Source of the DNA: UBA287 sp034190325
GTDB taxonomy: Archaea > Thermoplasmatota > UBA186 > UBA287
Direction of reading: 5' to 3'
NCBI GenBank assembly: GCA_034190325.1
Contig: JAXHST010000086.1
Location: 1-15,644, forward strand
Length of the DNA stretch: 15,644 nucleotides
The position numbers were made by a program, and so were the translations under genes. Shown here in pieces: positions 1 through 6,624 of this stretch. How positions within the stretch are numbered: the stretch's first letter is position 1; each line of letters opens with the position of its first letter. Below the pieces are notes generated by a model. It made no database searches, was not told the origin of the DNA, and saw only the letters and a program-made list of their open reading frames with translations.

Positions 1-186
1 CTCAACTGCTATCCTTATCAGGTAAAAATCTTTTGAGGGGGTGCTCAATAGCTCATAGCTGCTGCCATCGATGAAGGATGCTCTGCCAGGTTTTTGCTCA
101 ATGGCAAAAAAATTTTCATCACTGACATCAGCATCTTCATCCTCAAGCTCTTTTGCAATCCTATCAGCTATCCCTGTGCTATCCAC
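1..186 (-). CDS. NurA-like nuclease, N-terminal part (runs off left edge)
   Basis: An open minus-strand frame of 62 codons runs from a GTG at 186-184 to the first base of the window with no stop. Its product contains ASFIDGSSYEL about 41 residues in, followed by a segment ending FYLIRIAVE. This resembles the first motif of NurA-domain nucleases (a hydrophobic stretch, then DGS, where the Asp is a catalytic metal ligand). NurA partners the HerA helicase in DNA end resection; HerA is not in the window. The start is uncertain. The frame is closed by TGA at 204-202, yet coding-like sequence (KKLTELKNKNDKV) continues beyond it. An ATG at 215-213 in another frame would need a frameshift to join. 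The gene diverges from the adenylate kinase gene. The family call rests on one motif. Confidence 0.5.
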   Translation of the reverse strand, partial: MDSTGIADRIAKELEDEDADVSDENFFAIEQKPGRASFIDGSSYELLSTPSKDFYLIRIAVE

Positions 187-237
187 TCTTTCCCATAGCT
201 CTCATACCTTATCATTTTTGTTCTTCAATTCAGTTAA

Positions 238-246
238 CTTTTTATT
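238..246 (+). promoter_or_regulatory. TATA-like box of the adenylate kinase gene
   Basis: A T-rich element (CTTTTTATT) lies about 25 bases upstream of the GTG at 269, the spacing expected for an archaeal TATA box serving a leaderless transcript. It supports the GTG at 269 over the longer open frame. Assigned by eye; weak consensus. Confidence 0.4.
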
Positions 247-268
247 TGCTCCATTCTTTACATCAAAT

Positions 269-778
269 GTGATCTACGCTTTAACTGGAGTCCCCGGGTC
301 TGGGAAGAGCTCTGTGGCAGGTGAGCTTGAGGGCAGGGGTTATGATGTGGTTAGGTTCGAAGATCTATCAGCGGGTGCTGTATCTGGTTATGACGCAGAG
401 GCAGATAGCAGGATAGTTGATGTTGAGAAGGTAAAACTGAGGTCGAAGCCAGACATAGTTGTCGGGCATCTAGCTCATGAGCTTGACGTTGATGCCATCA
501 TAGTGCTGAGAGCTGATCCTTCACTGATAGAGGAAAGGCTCAGAGCCAGGGGTTATTCTGAGAAAAAGGTGAAGGAGAACGCAGAGGCAGAAGCGATGGA
601 TGTTATCACCATAGAGTCTCTTGAGAGGGGCAAGGCGGTTTATGAGGTTGATACCAGCGGGATGAGCATAAGAGAGGTTGCTGATCGGGTTGAAGAGATC
701 ATAAAGGGCGGGGTAGATAAGAGAAAGTATGCCCCGGGTAAGGTAGATTTCTCCTCATACATACTGGAGGGGTATTGA
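269..778 (+). CDS. AK6/Fap7-type adenylate kinase family protein
   Basis: This encodes 169 residues, a normal length for archaeal members of the AK6/Fap7 family. These P-loop kinases interconvert AMP and ADP using ATP and, in the eukaryotic and archaeal cases studied, also act in small-subunit ribosome assembly. The P-loop GVPGSGKS is at residues 7-14. A conserved GHLAHEL segment is near 66-72, VLRADP at 79-84, and the lid-like RGYSEKKVKENAEAEAMDV at about 94-112. I chose the GTG at 269 because the frame upstream (from 71) encodes low-complexity Ser/Phe-rich sequence that is the antisense of the divergent gene, and because the P-loop should be near the N terminus. The stop is 6 bases before the next gene, and a GGAGGGG near the end could serve as that gene's ribosome-binding site. 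Confidence 0.85.
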   Translation: MIYALTGVPGSGKSSVAGELEGRGYDVVRFEDLSAGAVSGYDAEADSRIVDVEKVKLRSKPDIVVGHLAHELDVDAIIVLRADPSLIEERLRARGYSEKKVKENAEAEAMDVITIESLERGKAVYEVDTSGMSIREVADRVEEIIKGGVDKRKYAPGKVDFSSYILEGY

Positions 779-784
779 TAAGAT

Positions 785-1360
785 ATGGTTCTGGATAGGC
801 TGAGAGGTAAGATCAATCCTCTTTTTGACAGAATTGCCCTTCACATAAAGGTTTCGCCCGACGTCATATCCATAACAGCCTTTGTTTTTGCTCTTATCGC
901 TCTCTTGCTCTATATAGAGAATATGCTTTTACCTGCGGCTATAGCCGTTCTGCTCAATGGCTTCTTTGATGGCATGGACGGCTCTGTTGCGAGGGCGCAG
1001 GGAAAAGCCTCAAAGAAGGGCGATATGTTAGACCACATCCTTGACAGGTACGCTGACAGCGTCATCCTTCTCGGCGTGGCTTTTAACTGCAATTTTTATC
1101 TGGCGTTTATAGCTATGGTAACGGTGCTGATCATAAGCTACCTCGGCGTAGAGGCACAGGCTCTATCCGGTAAAAGAGATTATGGGGGGCTCCTCGGCAG
1201 AGCTGACAGGGTGATCCTTTTAACTATATTTTCCATAATACAGCCAGCTTTTGTTATAGCTTCGTTAACCCCACTAGACATCCTGATGATCTATTTTATA
1301 ATCGCCGGCACAGTAACGGTCATCCAGAGATCACACAGGCTGTGGAGGGAGCTGTCATAG
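785..1360 (+). CDS. CDP-alcohol phosphatidyltransferase, archaetidylinositol-phosphate-synthase-like
   Basis: This is a 191-residue integral membrane enzyme. It carries the complete CDP-alcohol phosphotransferase signature: D62xxDG66xxAR70, eight residues, G79xxxD83xxxD87. The four aspartates bind the divalent metals and the CDP moiety. Hydrophobic segments near residues 28-44, 49-60, 91-120 and 142-178 fit the six-helix fold. The enzyme swaps CMP for a polar head group on CDP-archaeol; overall resemblance favours archaetidylinositol phosphate synthase, but the acceptor (inositol phosphate, serine, glycerol phosphate) cannot be proven from sequence. It sits 6 bases downstream of the kinase gene, with GGAGGGG at 766-772 as a plausible Shine-Dalgarno, so the two are probably co-transcribed. 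It ends in TAG and converges with the M42 peptidase gene. Confidence 0.85.
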   Translation: MVLDRLRGKINPLFDRIALHIKVSPDVISITAFVFALIALLLYIENMLLPAAIAVLLNGFFDGMDGSVARAQGKASKKGDMLDHILDRYADSVILLGVAFNCNFYLAFIAMVTVLIISYLGVEAQALSGKRDYGGLLGRADRVILLTIFSIIQPAFVIASLTPLDILMIYFIIAGTVTVIQRSHRLWRELS

Positions 1361-1417
1361 GTGTGGAGTTCAATCAGAGATCCTTGAGAGACGGGAAGAA
1401 GAACATGGGGCGCTGCG

Positions 1418-2592
1418 CTACTCCTGCGCCAGAAATCTCTCCAGCATGACTAAAGCGTCTTCAACATCGTCCTTTCTCGCTATGCTCAAAGGTGCATGTA
1501 TGTACCTGCAGGGTATGGAGCACACAGTTGCCCTCGATCCGAAGGCCACGCCCGCATCAGTCCCGCCATAAGCGGGCCTCTTTATCTGATATCTATCAGC
1601 GCACCCGATGAGCCTATCTACAAGATCTTCATCAGCAATCAGGCTCTTATCCATGACTGTTATCGCCGGACCTTTGCCCATGGACGCAGGCACGTCGCTC
1701 TCCCTTATTCCCGGCACATCCGCTGCGGTTGTCCCCTCCAGAGCTATCACACACTCAGGTTTTATCTCTTCTACCAGAACCCTCGCTCCCCTGGCTCCCA
1801 CCTCTTCCTGTGTTGAAAAAGCAAAGTATGTTTCATAAACGGGCTCACCTATCCGCTCAATGAGCTCAAGAATGATCGAACATCCTATCCTGTCATCAAA
1901 AGCTTTGCCAGCCATCGTTTTGCCTCTGGATGAAAAACGCGTAGCAAAGTAGATGGGTATCCCTATCCTCATTCCCTCTTCTTCAGCCTCTTTTTTTGAC
2001 GAAAAGCCAAAGTCCATAAAGATCTCTTTACCTGAGACCTTTTCTTTTACGTGCGGGGGATAGCTTCCTATAACCCCTCTTAAACCGTTACAAACAACCT
2101 CTGTGCCCTCAAGCAGAGAATCCTCTATGCCCCCAACCTTCTCAAATCGGATGAAGCCTTCTTCATCTATGTGTTTGACCATAAAACCCACCTCATCCAT
2201 GTGCGCTACCAGCATGAGTTTTTTACCCTTGCCCTTCTTTGTGTAAAGGTTTCCTGCGTTGTCTTCACAAAAGTTCCCGTACCTTTTTATTANNNNNNNN
2301 NNNNNNNNNNNNNNNNNNNNNNNNNNNNNNNNNNNNNNNNNNNNNNNNNNNNNNNNNNNNNNNNNNNNNNNNNNNNNNNNNNNNNNNNNNNNTGTTTGAC
2401 CATAAAACCCACCTCATCCATGTGCGCTACCAGCATGAGTTTTTTACCCTTGCCCTTCTTTGTGTAAAGGTTTCCTGCGTTGTCTTCACAAAAGTTCCCG
2501 TACCTTTTTATTATATCTCTGACAGCTCCCTCTCTCCCGGCTATACCGCAGGCGTTACTGAGCTCTTCCAGCTTTTCCTCAAACATACTCAT
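1418..2592 (-). CDS. M42-family glutamyl/leucyl aminopeptidase (TET-type), split by an assembly gap
   Basis: Read across the N gap after collapsing one 121-bp duplicate copy, this is a single 317-residue protein in one frame (1175 minus 221 bases is 954, or 318 codons with the stop). It is a co-catalytic zinc aminopeptidase of family M42, the type that forms large tetrahedral (TET) complexes trimming peptides in archaea. Visible motifs are AHMDEVGF near residue 56 (His and Asp ligands), GKAFDDRIGC (bridging Asp), STQEEVGARGA (catalytic Glu and ligand Glu), ALEGTTAADVPG (ligand Asp) and IHAPLSIARKDD (final His). It is slightly shorter than the usual 340-360 residues. Start at ATG 2592 or ATG 2586. 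The start overlaps the end of an upstream disrupted ORF (ending 2579) by 14 bases; a CTATAAATA about 20 bases upstream could be its own promoter. It ends in TAG. Confidence 0.9.
2172..2292. repeat. 121-bp direct repeat, left copy flanking gap 1
   Basis: This stretch is identical to 2393-2513 and abuts the N run. It encodes part of the N-terminal third of the M42 peptidase. Contig-end overlap is the likely cause. Confidence 0.95.
2293..2392. other. Assembly gap of 100 Ns (gap 1)
   Basis: Exactly 100 Ns, the conventional filler for a gap of unknown size. It falls inside the M42 peptidase gene between two copies of a 121-bp sequence. Confidence 0.99.
2393..2513. repeat. 121-bp direct repeat, right copy flanking gap 1
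   Basis: Identical to 2172-2292. This copy joins in frame to the N-terminal codons of the M42 peptidase (2514-2592), while the left copy joins to the rest of the gene. Confidence 0.95.
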
Positions 2593-2918
2593 AATGTGTT
2601 TTTCGCATATTTATAGCTGTGTGCTTCCTTGACTCTATCTTTTTCCCCAGAGATTCTATTCTATCACGCGCTTCTTTCATCAGCCTCTGGTATTCTGCGA
2701 AGTCCCCGCCAGCCTTCCTTGCACATTTTTCCTAGTCAATTACCATGGATATCGTTATGCACCTGCCCTCATTATCGTATACGCCCAGATAGCAGCACAT
2801 CCATCCATAGCCTGTCCTCTCACCAGGTCCGGATATCTGATGGAGTGGAAGGGAGAGAGCAAATAGCGCCGGTAAGGTTGCTATCAGAATGCTTTAACAC
2901 GGAATAAAATAGCCCCAT
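2579..2918 (-). pseudogene. Small Cys-containing protein gene, interrupted by a TAG and probably a frameshift
   Basis: A coding-like minus-strand frame extends from about 2893 to a TGA at 2581-2579. The part before an in-frame TAG at 2734-2732 reads, in pieces, SGPGERTGYGWMCCYLGVYD then NEGRCITISMVID. After the TAG comes EKCARKAGGDFAEYQRLMKE, then a charged helix ending THYEYV. Charge pattern, codon use and lack of other stops argue for a genuine or recently genuine protein. At its 5' end a plausible start (ATG 2918 or GTG 2900, reading VLKHSDSNLTGAIC) is in a different frame, so a one-base frameshift is also implied. I do not recognise the family. The last codons overlap the M42 start by 14 bases, which suggests an operon. 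It could be a decaying gene, contain sequencing errors, or decode TAG as an amino acid. Confidence 0.5.
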
Positions 2919-2926
2919 GCATAGAA

Positions 2927-2938
2927 ATCTATATATCC
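2927..2938 (+). promoter_or_regulatory. TATA box of the PH-domain gene (possibly bidirectional)
   Basis: ATCTATATATCC contains a palindromic TATATA core at 2930-2935, 23-28 bases upstream of the GTG at 2958. This is classic spacing for a leaderless archaeal promoter. The core is symmetric, so it may also serve the disrupted minus-strand gene (GTG at 2900). Confidence 0.6.
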
Positions 2939-2957
2939 TACAAATCGGAATAACCAT

Positions 2958-3758
2958 GTGAAACTTCTTGATGGAGAGAAGATAGAGATGGAGCTGAAGC
3001 CCGCAAAGATGGCTTTCATAAAGCATTACTCTGTGGCTGTCCTCTACGCCCTTTTAGCCTACGCGCTGTGGGAGTTGTTCAACTGGCCTTCTTTTACCTC
3101 TTTTGCCTCCAGCCTGCCGATAAGTGCCAGCGCTTTTGGCAGCATCGTTTTTTTTGCTATTTTTGTGCTTGCAGGTTTTCTTCTTTCCCTTGAGTTCATG
3201 AGCAGACTCCCGCTTGTAGCTAACGCTCTGGTTGCTGCTCTCGGGATATACATCAGCACAACGGTTGCAATCCATTCTGCTCTCTTCTTTCCTCTGTTCT
3301 CAGTGCTGTGCGGTGTTGCCGTTTTAATTTTCGTGACCGCTTATGCAGACAGCCATACCTACTATATAACAAATGAGAGAATAATCATGAAGAGGCGTTT
3401 TATCTCGCGTAAGACGAGGGAGATCTTTTATGAAAAACTCTCAGACATCTCCGTTGAGCAATCTGTTCTGGGCAGGATATTCAATTTTGGAAACGTTGTG
3501 CCCATCACGCAGTCAGGCTTCGGTTTAGGAAACACAGGCACATTTGCAGGTGCTGGAGCGGGTGCTGGCAGCAAAGGATTTTTCGGGGTGTTTGGCGGGG
3601 GAAGCAAGAACACCCAGGAACCAAGGGTAAGAAGCTACTATCAGCTCTTCGGTGTTGAAAACCCGTACAGGGTAAAGGACAGGATAACAAAGCACGTGCA
3701 TGAGCACAGCCCCATACCATATCTCAGCAGCATTGAAGAAAAGCTTGATAAAATGTAA
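2958..3758 (+). CDS. Membrane protein with bacterial-PH-like (bPH2) domain
   Basis: This 266-residue protein has several hydrophobic segments in its first half (about residues 24-43, 60-80, 85-105 and 108-128). They are followed by a region of bacterial Pleckstrin-homology type starting at YYITNERIIMKRRFISRKT (about 135-153) and continuing through EKLSDISVEQSVLGRIFNFG. That order matches the YdbS/YdbT-like group of membrane proteins, whose function is poorly defined. Between about residues 187 and 216 is a Gly/Ala-rich insertion (GAGAGAG and FGGGS) that interrupts the domain before a basic C-terminal tail. The GTG start is supported by the TATA box and by the adjacent ATG being out of frame and followed immediately by a stop. 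The exact cellular role is unknown. Confidence 0.7.
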   Translation: MKLLDGEKIEMELKPAKMAFIKHYSVAVLYALLAYALWELFNWPSFTSFASSLPISASAFGSIVFFAIFVLAGFLLSLEFMSRLPLVANALVAALGIYISTTVAIHSALFFPLFSVLCGVAVLIFVTAYADSHTYYITNERIIMKRRFISRKTREIFYEKLSDISVEQSVLGRIFNFGNVVPITQSGFGLGNTGTFAGAGAGAGSKGFFGVFGGGSKNTQEPRVRSYYQLFGVENPYRVKDRITKHVHEHSPIPYLSSIEEKLDKM

Positions 3759-3790
3759 GTAAGCAATTAGCATAGTTCAGGCTTTTTCAG

Positions 3791-3862
3791 TCATCTTCTC
3801 TGCCATTCATATCCTGTCACTTCAGTAGCGTACACGATCTCTGAGGCTTCCTGACAGAGCAT
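3791..3862 (-). pseudogene. Short coding-like remnant
   Basis: In the 181-base gap between the PH-domain gene and the GH3-like gene, the minus strand can be read as MLCQEASEIVYATEVTGYEW followed by QRR and a stop, 23 codons. Just upstream in another frame comes ERTIAECRRD, which could be its continuation after a frameshift. Composition looks coding, but the piece is too short to identify. It may be a gene remnant or chance. Confidence 0.2.
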
Positions 3863-3939
3863 CTCTCCTGCATTCGGCTATAGTCCTTTCTATGGGCGCT
3901 AAGAAAAAAACAAATAGCAAAGATTACATAAGGTAATTT

Positions 3940-5673
3940 ATGAGGAAGGTTTTTTTTGCGGCACTGCTGCTCATCACCGTATCTTTTGCTCAGGAGAGCA
4001 CCATTAACTCGGAGAGTGCTATTGAAAAGATCCTTTTTGTAAGGAGCGATGTGCCTCTAAAAACTTCAGGCATAAACCTTGTAGAAAAGAATCTAACAGA
4101 AGCCTCAGGTGCTGTGGCAGCGGATTACATGAATTTTCTTGATTTTCCATCATATCTTGCCATAGGAGCAACAAACTCTGAGAGTCTGGCTTACAGTGGA
4201 GGGCTTTACGTCGCATCCGAGCTCTCAGCGCTCAACGTAACTCTGCTCTATGGTTTACGATTCGATAACATAACAAGCAAGGATACTACCATAGGAGCCA
4301 GAGCATTTGGCTCTGATAGCGCCCTGGTTTGTAGACTTGCCAGATCGTTTGCAAAGGGGGTTAGAGACGGAGGTTTGAGGTGCATAGGGATAGCATCCAA
4401 CATGACAGAAGAAAAAGTGGGCTGTGTCCTGGGTATTGATGGGCTGGTGATGGATGATAAAAATGCCATAAAACCTCTCAGAGACGCAGGATTTGAGGGG
4501 GCGATAATAACACCTCTCATAACAGAAAATGTTGAGCAGAGCGTTAAAGACGCTGTTCTCTCAGGCTATGATATGGTTCAGATAAGAAGCACCGGTGTAG
4601 AGGAGGCAAAGGCTGGCATAAAAAGCGCAGTTGATGGGGGAGCAGACATACAGAGCGCTGTTGGGAGAGCAGCAGCTCTTTCAGAGAAGTTACCTGTAAA
4701 TGCAAAAGCGGATAGCGATACACCTGCGAGGGTTGCCAGAAGCGCCATATCCCTTGTCATGGGGGATAAAGTTCCCATACCCCAGGACAAAACCGCAGGT
4801 GTGATAACAGATAATGAAAAGCTCATGTCCGAGATCAAAAAGCTAAGAGAGGATGTCTCTTTTTATGGTTACGACACATACGAGCTGAAGGATTATATGG
4901 TGCTCTGCATAGAGGGGGACAAAGGAAGAATGTTGATACCACAGCTTACCTCAGAGCTTGGAGACAGGCTTATAATCCTTTCTTTAGGCTTCCCGATGGA
5001 TGTCTTTTACTATCCAGAGATAAAGAATTACGTAACGACGTACGGGAATGATAGCTGTTCTCTCAGGACCGCTGCTGAAACGCTCTTCGGTTCAAATGTG
5101 CCTGTGGGTAGATTCCCTCTCAGAGCACCGAGAACAAAGATAATGGATATAGATTATGCAACAGAGGGAAAAAAGGAGCTGAAGGCGCTTGAAGGGAGCT
5201 CCAGCGATGCGCTTTTATTCAATGCGGGGTATTATCCGGAAAAGAGAATGGTGAAGGTTGGGCTGTCTCCAGGCTCTGCGGGTCTGTTCTTTGCCAATTC
5301 AACAGTTGGGGCAAGCTTTCCTTCTCCGATGAAGAGCGGGAGCGCAAAAGTTCAGGTTGAGTTTAATGTGGGAATGAGGGGTATGATAGATAATGCTCTC
5401 ACTTCAGGATCATTTGAGGTTATAGCGGGTATCAGAGATCTCACAACAGGTGAGAGCTATGGCACACAGGTGATCTACAGGAACGCAACGAAAGAGGAGA
5501 TAGCTCAGAACTTAACAGCAACTGTGAATGCTACCCTGACACAGGGGCACAGGTACTTTGCATACATAGAGGCCAGAGCGAAGCAGGATGCGACCCTTCT
5601 GATAACAGGAAAAATAGATTTCTGGGGTGATGATTATGGAGTATGGTATGATAAGATAACTGTATGGGTGTGA
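3940..5673 (+). CDS. Secreted GH3-fold (NagZ-like) pseudo-enzyme
   Basis: The 577-residue protein begins with a signal peptide (MRKVFFAALLLITVSFAQE). Residues 68-150 align by eye with the TIM barrel of NagZ-type GH3 enzymes: FPSYLAIGATNSE near 69, then IGARAFGSD at 118-126, then ARSFAKGVRDGG. Residues about 260-395 resemble the GH3 second domain (IITSLG-like IILSLGFPMD, then YGNDSCSLRTAAETLFGSNV and GRFPL). Catalytic signatures are missing. EGGR before the FPS motif is absent, KHFPGHGDT is replaced by CIGIASNMTEE near 148, and the nucleophile segment usually ending in DD reads IITPLITEN at 189-197. A C-terminal beta-rich domain (about 430-577) and several N-glycosylation sequons fit an extracellular protein. 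A binding or structural role is inferred. The next gene starts one base after its stop, so they are coupled. Confidence 0.75.
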   Translation: MRKVFFAALLLITVSFAQESTINSESAIEKILFVRSDVPLKTSGINLVEKNLTEASGAVAADYMNFLDFPSYLAIGATNSESLAYSGGLYVASELSALNVTLLYGLRFDNITSKDTTIGARAFGSDSALVCRLARSFAKGVRDGGLRCIGIASNMTEEKVGCVLGIDGLVMDDKNAIKPLRDAGFEGAIITPLITENVEQSVKDAVLSGYDMVQIRSTGVEEAKAGIKSAVDGGADIQSAVGRAAALSEKLPVNAKADSDTPARVARSAISLVMGDKVPIPQDKTAGVITDNEKLMSEIKKLREDVSFYGYDTYELKDYMVLCIEGDKGRMLIPQLTSELGDRLIILSLGFPMDVFYYPEIKNYVTTYGNDSCSLRTAAETLFGSNVPVGRFPLRAPRTKIMDIDYATEGKKELKALEGSSSDALLFNAGYYPEKRMVKVGLSPGSAGLFFANSTVGASFPSPMKSGSAKVQVEFNVGMRGMIDNALTSGSFEVIAGIRDLTTGESYGTQVIYRNATKEEIAQNLTATVNATLTQGHRYFAYIEARAKQDATLLITGKIDFWGDDYGVWYDKITVWV

Positions 5674-5674
5674 T

Positions 5675-6583
5675 ATGGACATCATGCCTGTTCTCTTTGT
5701 TCTCTCATTTATAAGCGGCATAATGATAGGGGGCAACTGCACGTATGTCATGGCAGCACCATTCGGAGCTGGCGTGATCTCCAGGAAGAGAGCCCTGCTG
5801 TTCTATGCGCTTTTTATTTTCCTGGGAGCAGTTCTTGCCGGAAAAGGCGTTGCACAGAACCTCAACAAGAATCTTATTGGGGCAATAGATCCAATGCTTG
5901 GGGCAGTAGCGCTCATCTCCCTTCTTATATGTGTTCTGATAGCTAATCTGGTAAAAGTGCCTCTCTCCACAAGCGAGATGAGTACGGGTGCGATAGCAGG
6001 AATAGGAATTTTCTTCGGCTCTCTTATCTCTAGAAGTCTGCTTGATTTCTATGCTTCATGGATCGTCGGCGCTTTTATCTGCTTTTTTATCTCCTACGCG
6101 TCAACACGTGCCTTCGAGCTAAAAACTCCAAGGATTCCCTATAAGAAAGCTCTTCTCATAGCTGTAGGATGCTTCTTTGCATTTTCGATGGGCGCCAATA
6201 ATGTAGGAAACTCCGTATTCCCTCTACTGGGCACGATCTCAATACCATTTGCGCTTTTTTTTGGTGGGATATCCCTGATAGCCGGGGGTTTTATTTTCAG
6301 TGGTAGAACCATGGAGAAGCTTGGGAAGGATGTAACAGAGATAGATGCGGTTAGCGGGCTTTTTTCATCGCTTGTTGCTGCAGTGGCGCTCATGGCTATG
6401 AGCTTTATGGGCCTTCCTGCTCCTGCCGCGCACTTCTACACCATGAGCCTGTTTGGTGTGGGGGCGGCAAAGGGCAGGGGAAAGGTTAGCTTGAGAGCGA
6501 TCGCACAGATAATCGCAATATGGATCATTTCACCGGTCTTATCCATAGGGCTATCTTATGGTATAATGACACTTCTCTATTGA
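5675..6583 (+). CDS. PiT-family (PF01384-like) inorganic anion transporter with altered signature motifs
   Basis: This 302-residue, almost entirely hydrophobic protein has the internally repeated layout of the PiT family (phosphate permeases; some members carry sulfate). The second signature reads GANNVGN at residues 173-179 instead of GANDVAN. The first reads GGNCTYV at about 19-25, so the usual Asp is Cys. The other paired motif, normally PVSTTH, appears as PLSTSEM at 96-102 and LPAPAAH at 247-253. The family fold seems clear, but the substrate and coupling ion may differ from canonical phosphate:sodium or phosphate:proton carriers. It begins one base after the GH3-like gene and is followed 41 bases later by the carbamoyltransferase gene, so a common transcript is likely. 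Confidence 0.75.
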   Translation: MDIMPVLFVLSFISGIMIGGNCTYVMAAPFGAGVISRKRALLFYALFIFLGAVLAGKGVAQNLNKNLIGAIDPMLGAVALISLLICVLIANLVKVPLSTSEMSTGAIAGIGIFFGSLISRSLLDFYASWIVGAFICFFISYASTRAFELKTPRIPYKKALLIAVGCFFAFSMGANNVGNSVFPLLGTISIPFALFFGGISLIAGGFIFSGRTMEKLGKDVTEIDAVSGLFSSLVAAVALMAMSFMGLPAPAAHFYTMSLFGVGAAKGRGKVSLRAIAQIIAIWIISPVLSIGLSYGIMTLLY

Positions 6584-6604
6584 TTGCAGAAAGTTAGATT
6601 AGAG

Positions 6605-6624
6605 AGATATCCCTTCTTATATCT
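6605..6624 (+). promoter_or_regulatory. Palindrome abutting the carbamoyltransferase start codon
   Basis: AGATAT and ATATCT form a perfect 6-bp inverted repeat with an 8-base spacer, ending directly at the ATG at 6625. It could be an operator or a start-site hairpin controlling ygeW and ygeY. AT-rich short palindromes are common, so confidence is low. Confidence 0.25.

Noticed and set aside
71..268. N-terminal extension of the adenylate kinase frame back to ATG 71
   Set aside because: The extension encodes low-complexity Ser/Phe-rich sequence, antisense to the NurA-like gene, and would put the P-loop about 70 residues in. GTG 269 with a TATA-like box upstream fits the family.
2172..2513. True tandem duplication or mobile-element target repeat at gap 1
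   Set aside because: The copies are identical, abut the Ns exactly, match in length with gap 2 (121 bp), and collapsing restores the gene.
2171..2616. Plus-strand open frames running through gap 1
   Set aside because: They exist only because Ns contain no stops and the 121-bp repeat is duplicated; they are antisense to the M42 peptidase.
2732..2734. Firm claim of pyrrolysine decoding at the TAG
   Set aside because: TAG ends three intact genes here, no pyl genes are in the window, and the same ORF seems to need a frameshift too. Kept only as a possibility.
3915..3936. Fourteen-codon plus-strand mini-ORF reading about MGAKKKTNSKDYIR ahead of the GH3-like gene
   Set aside because: Too short to support, no ribosome-binding signal and no recognisable leader-peptide features.
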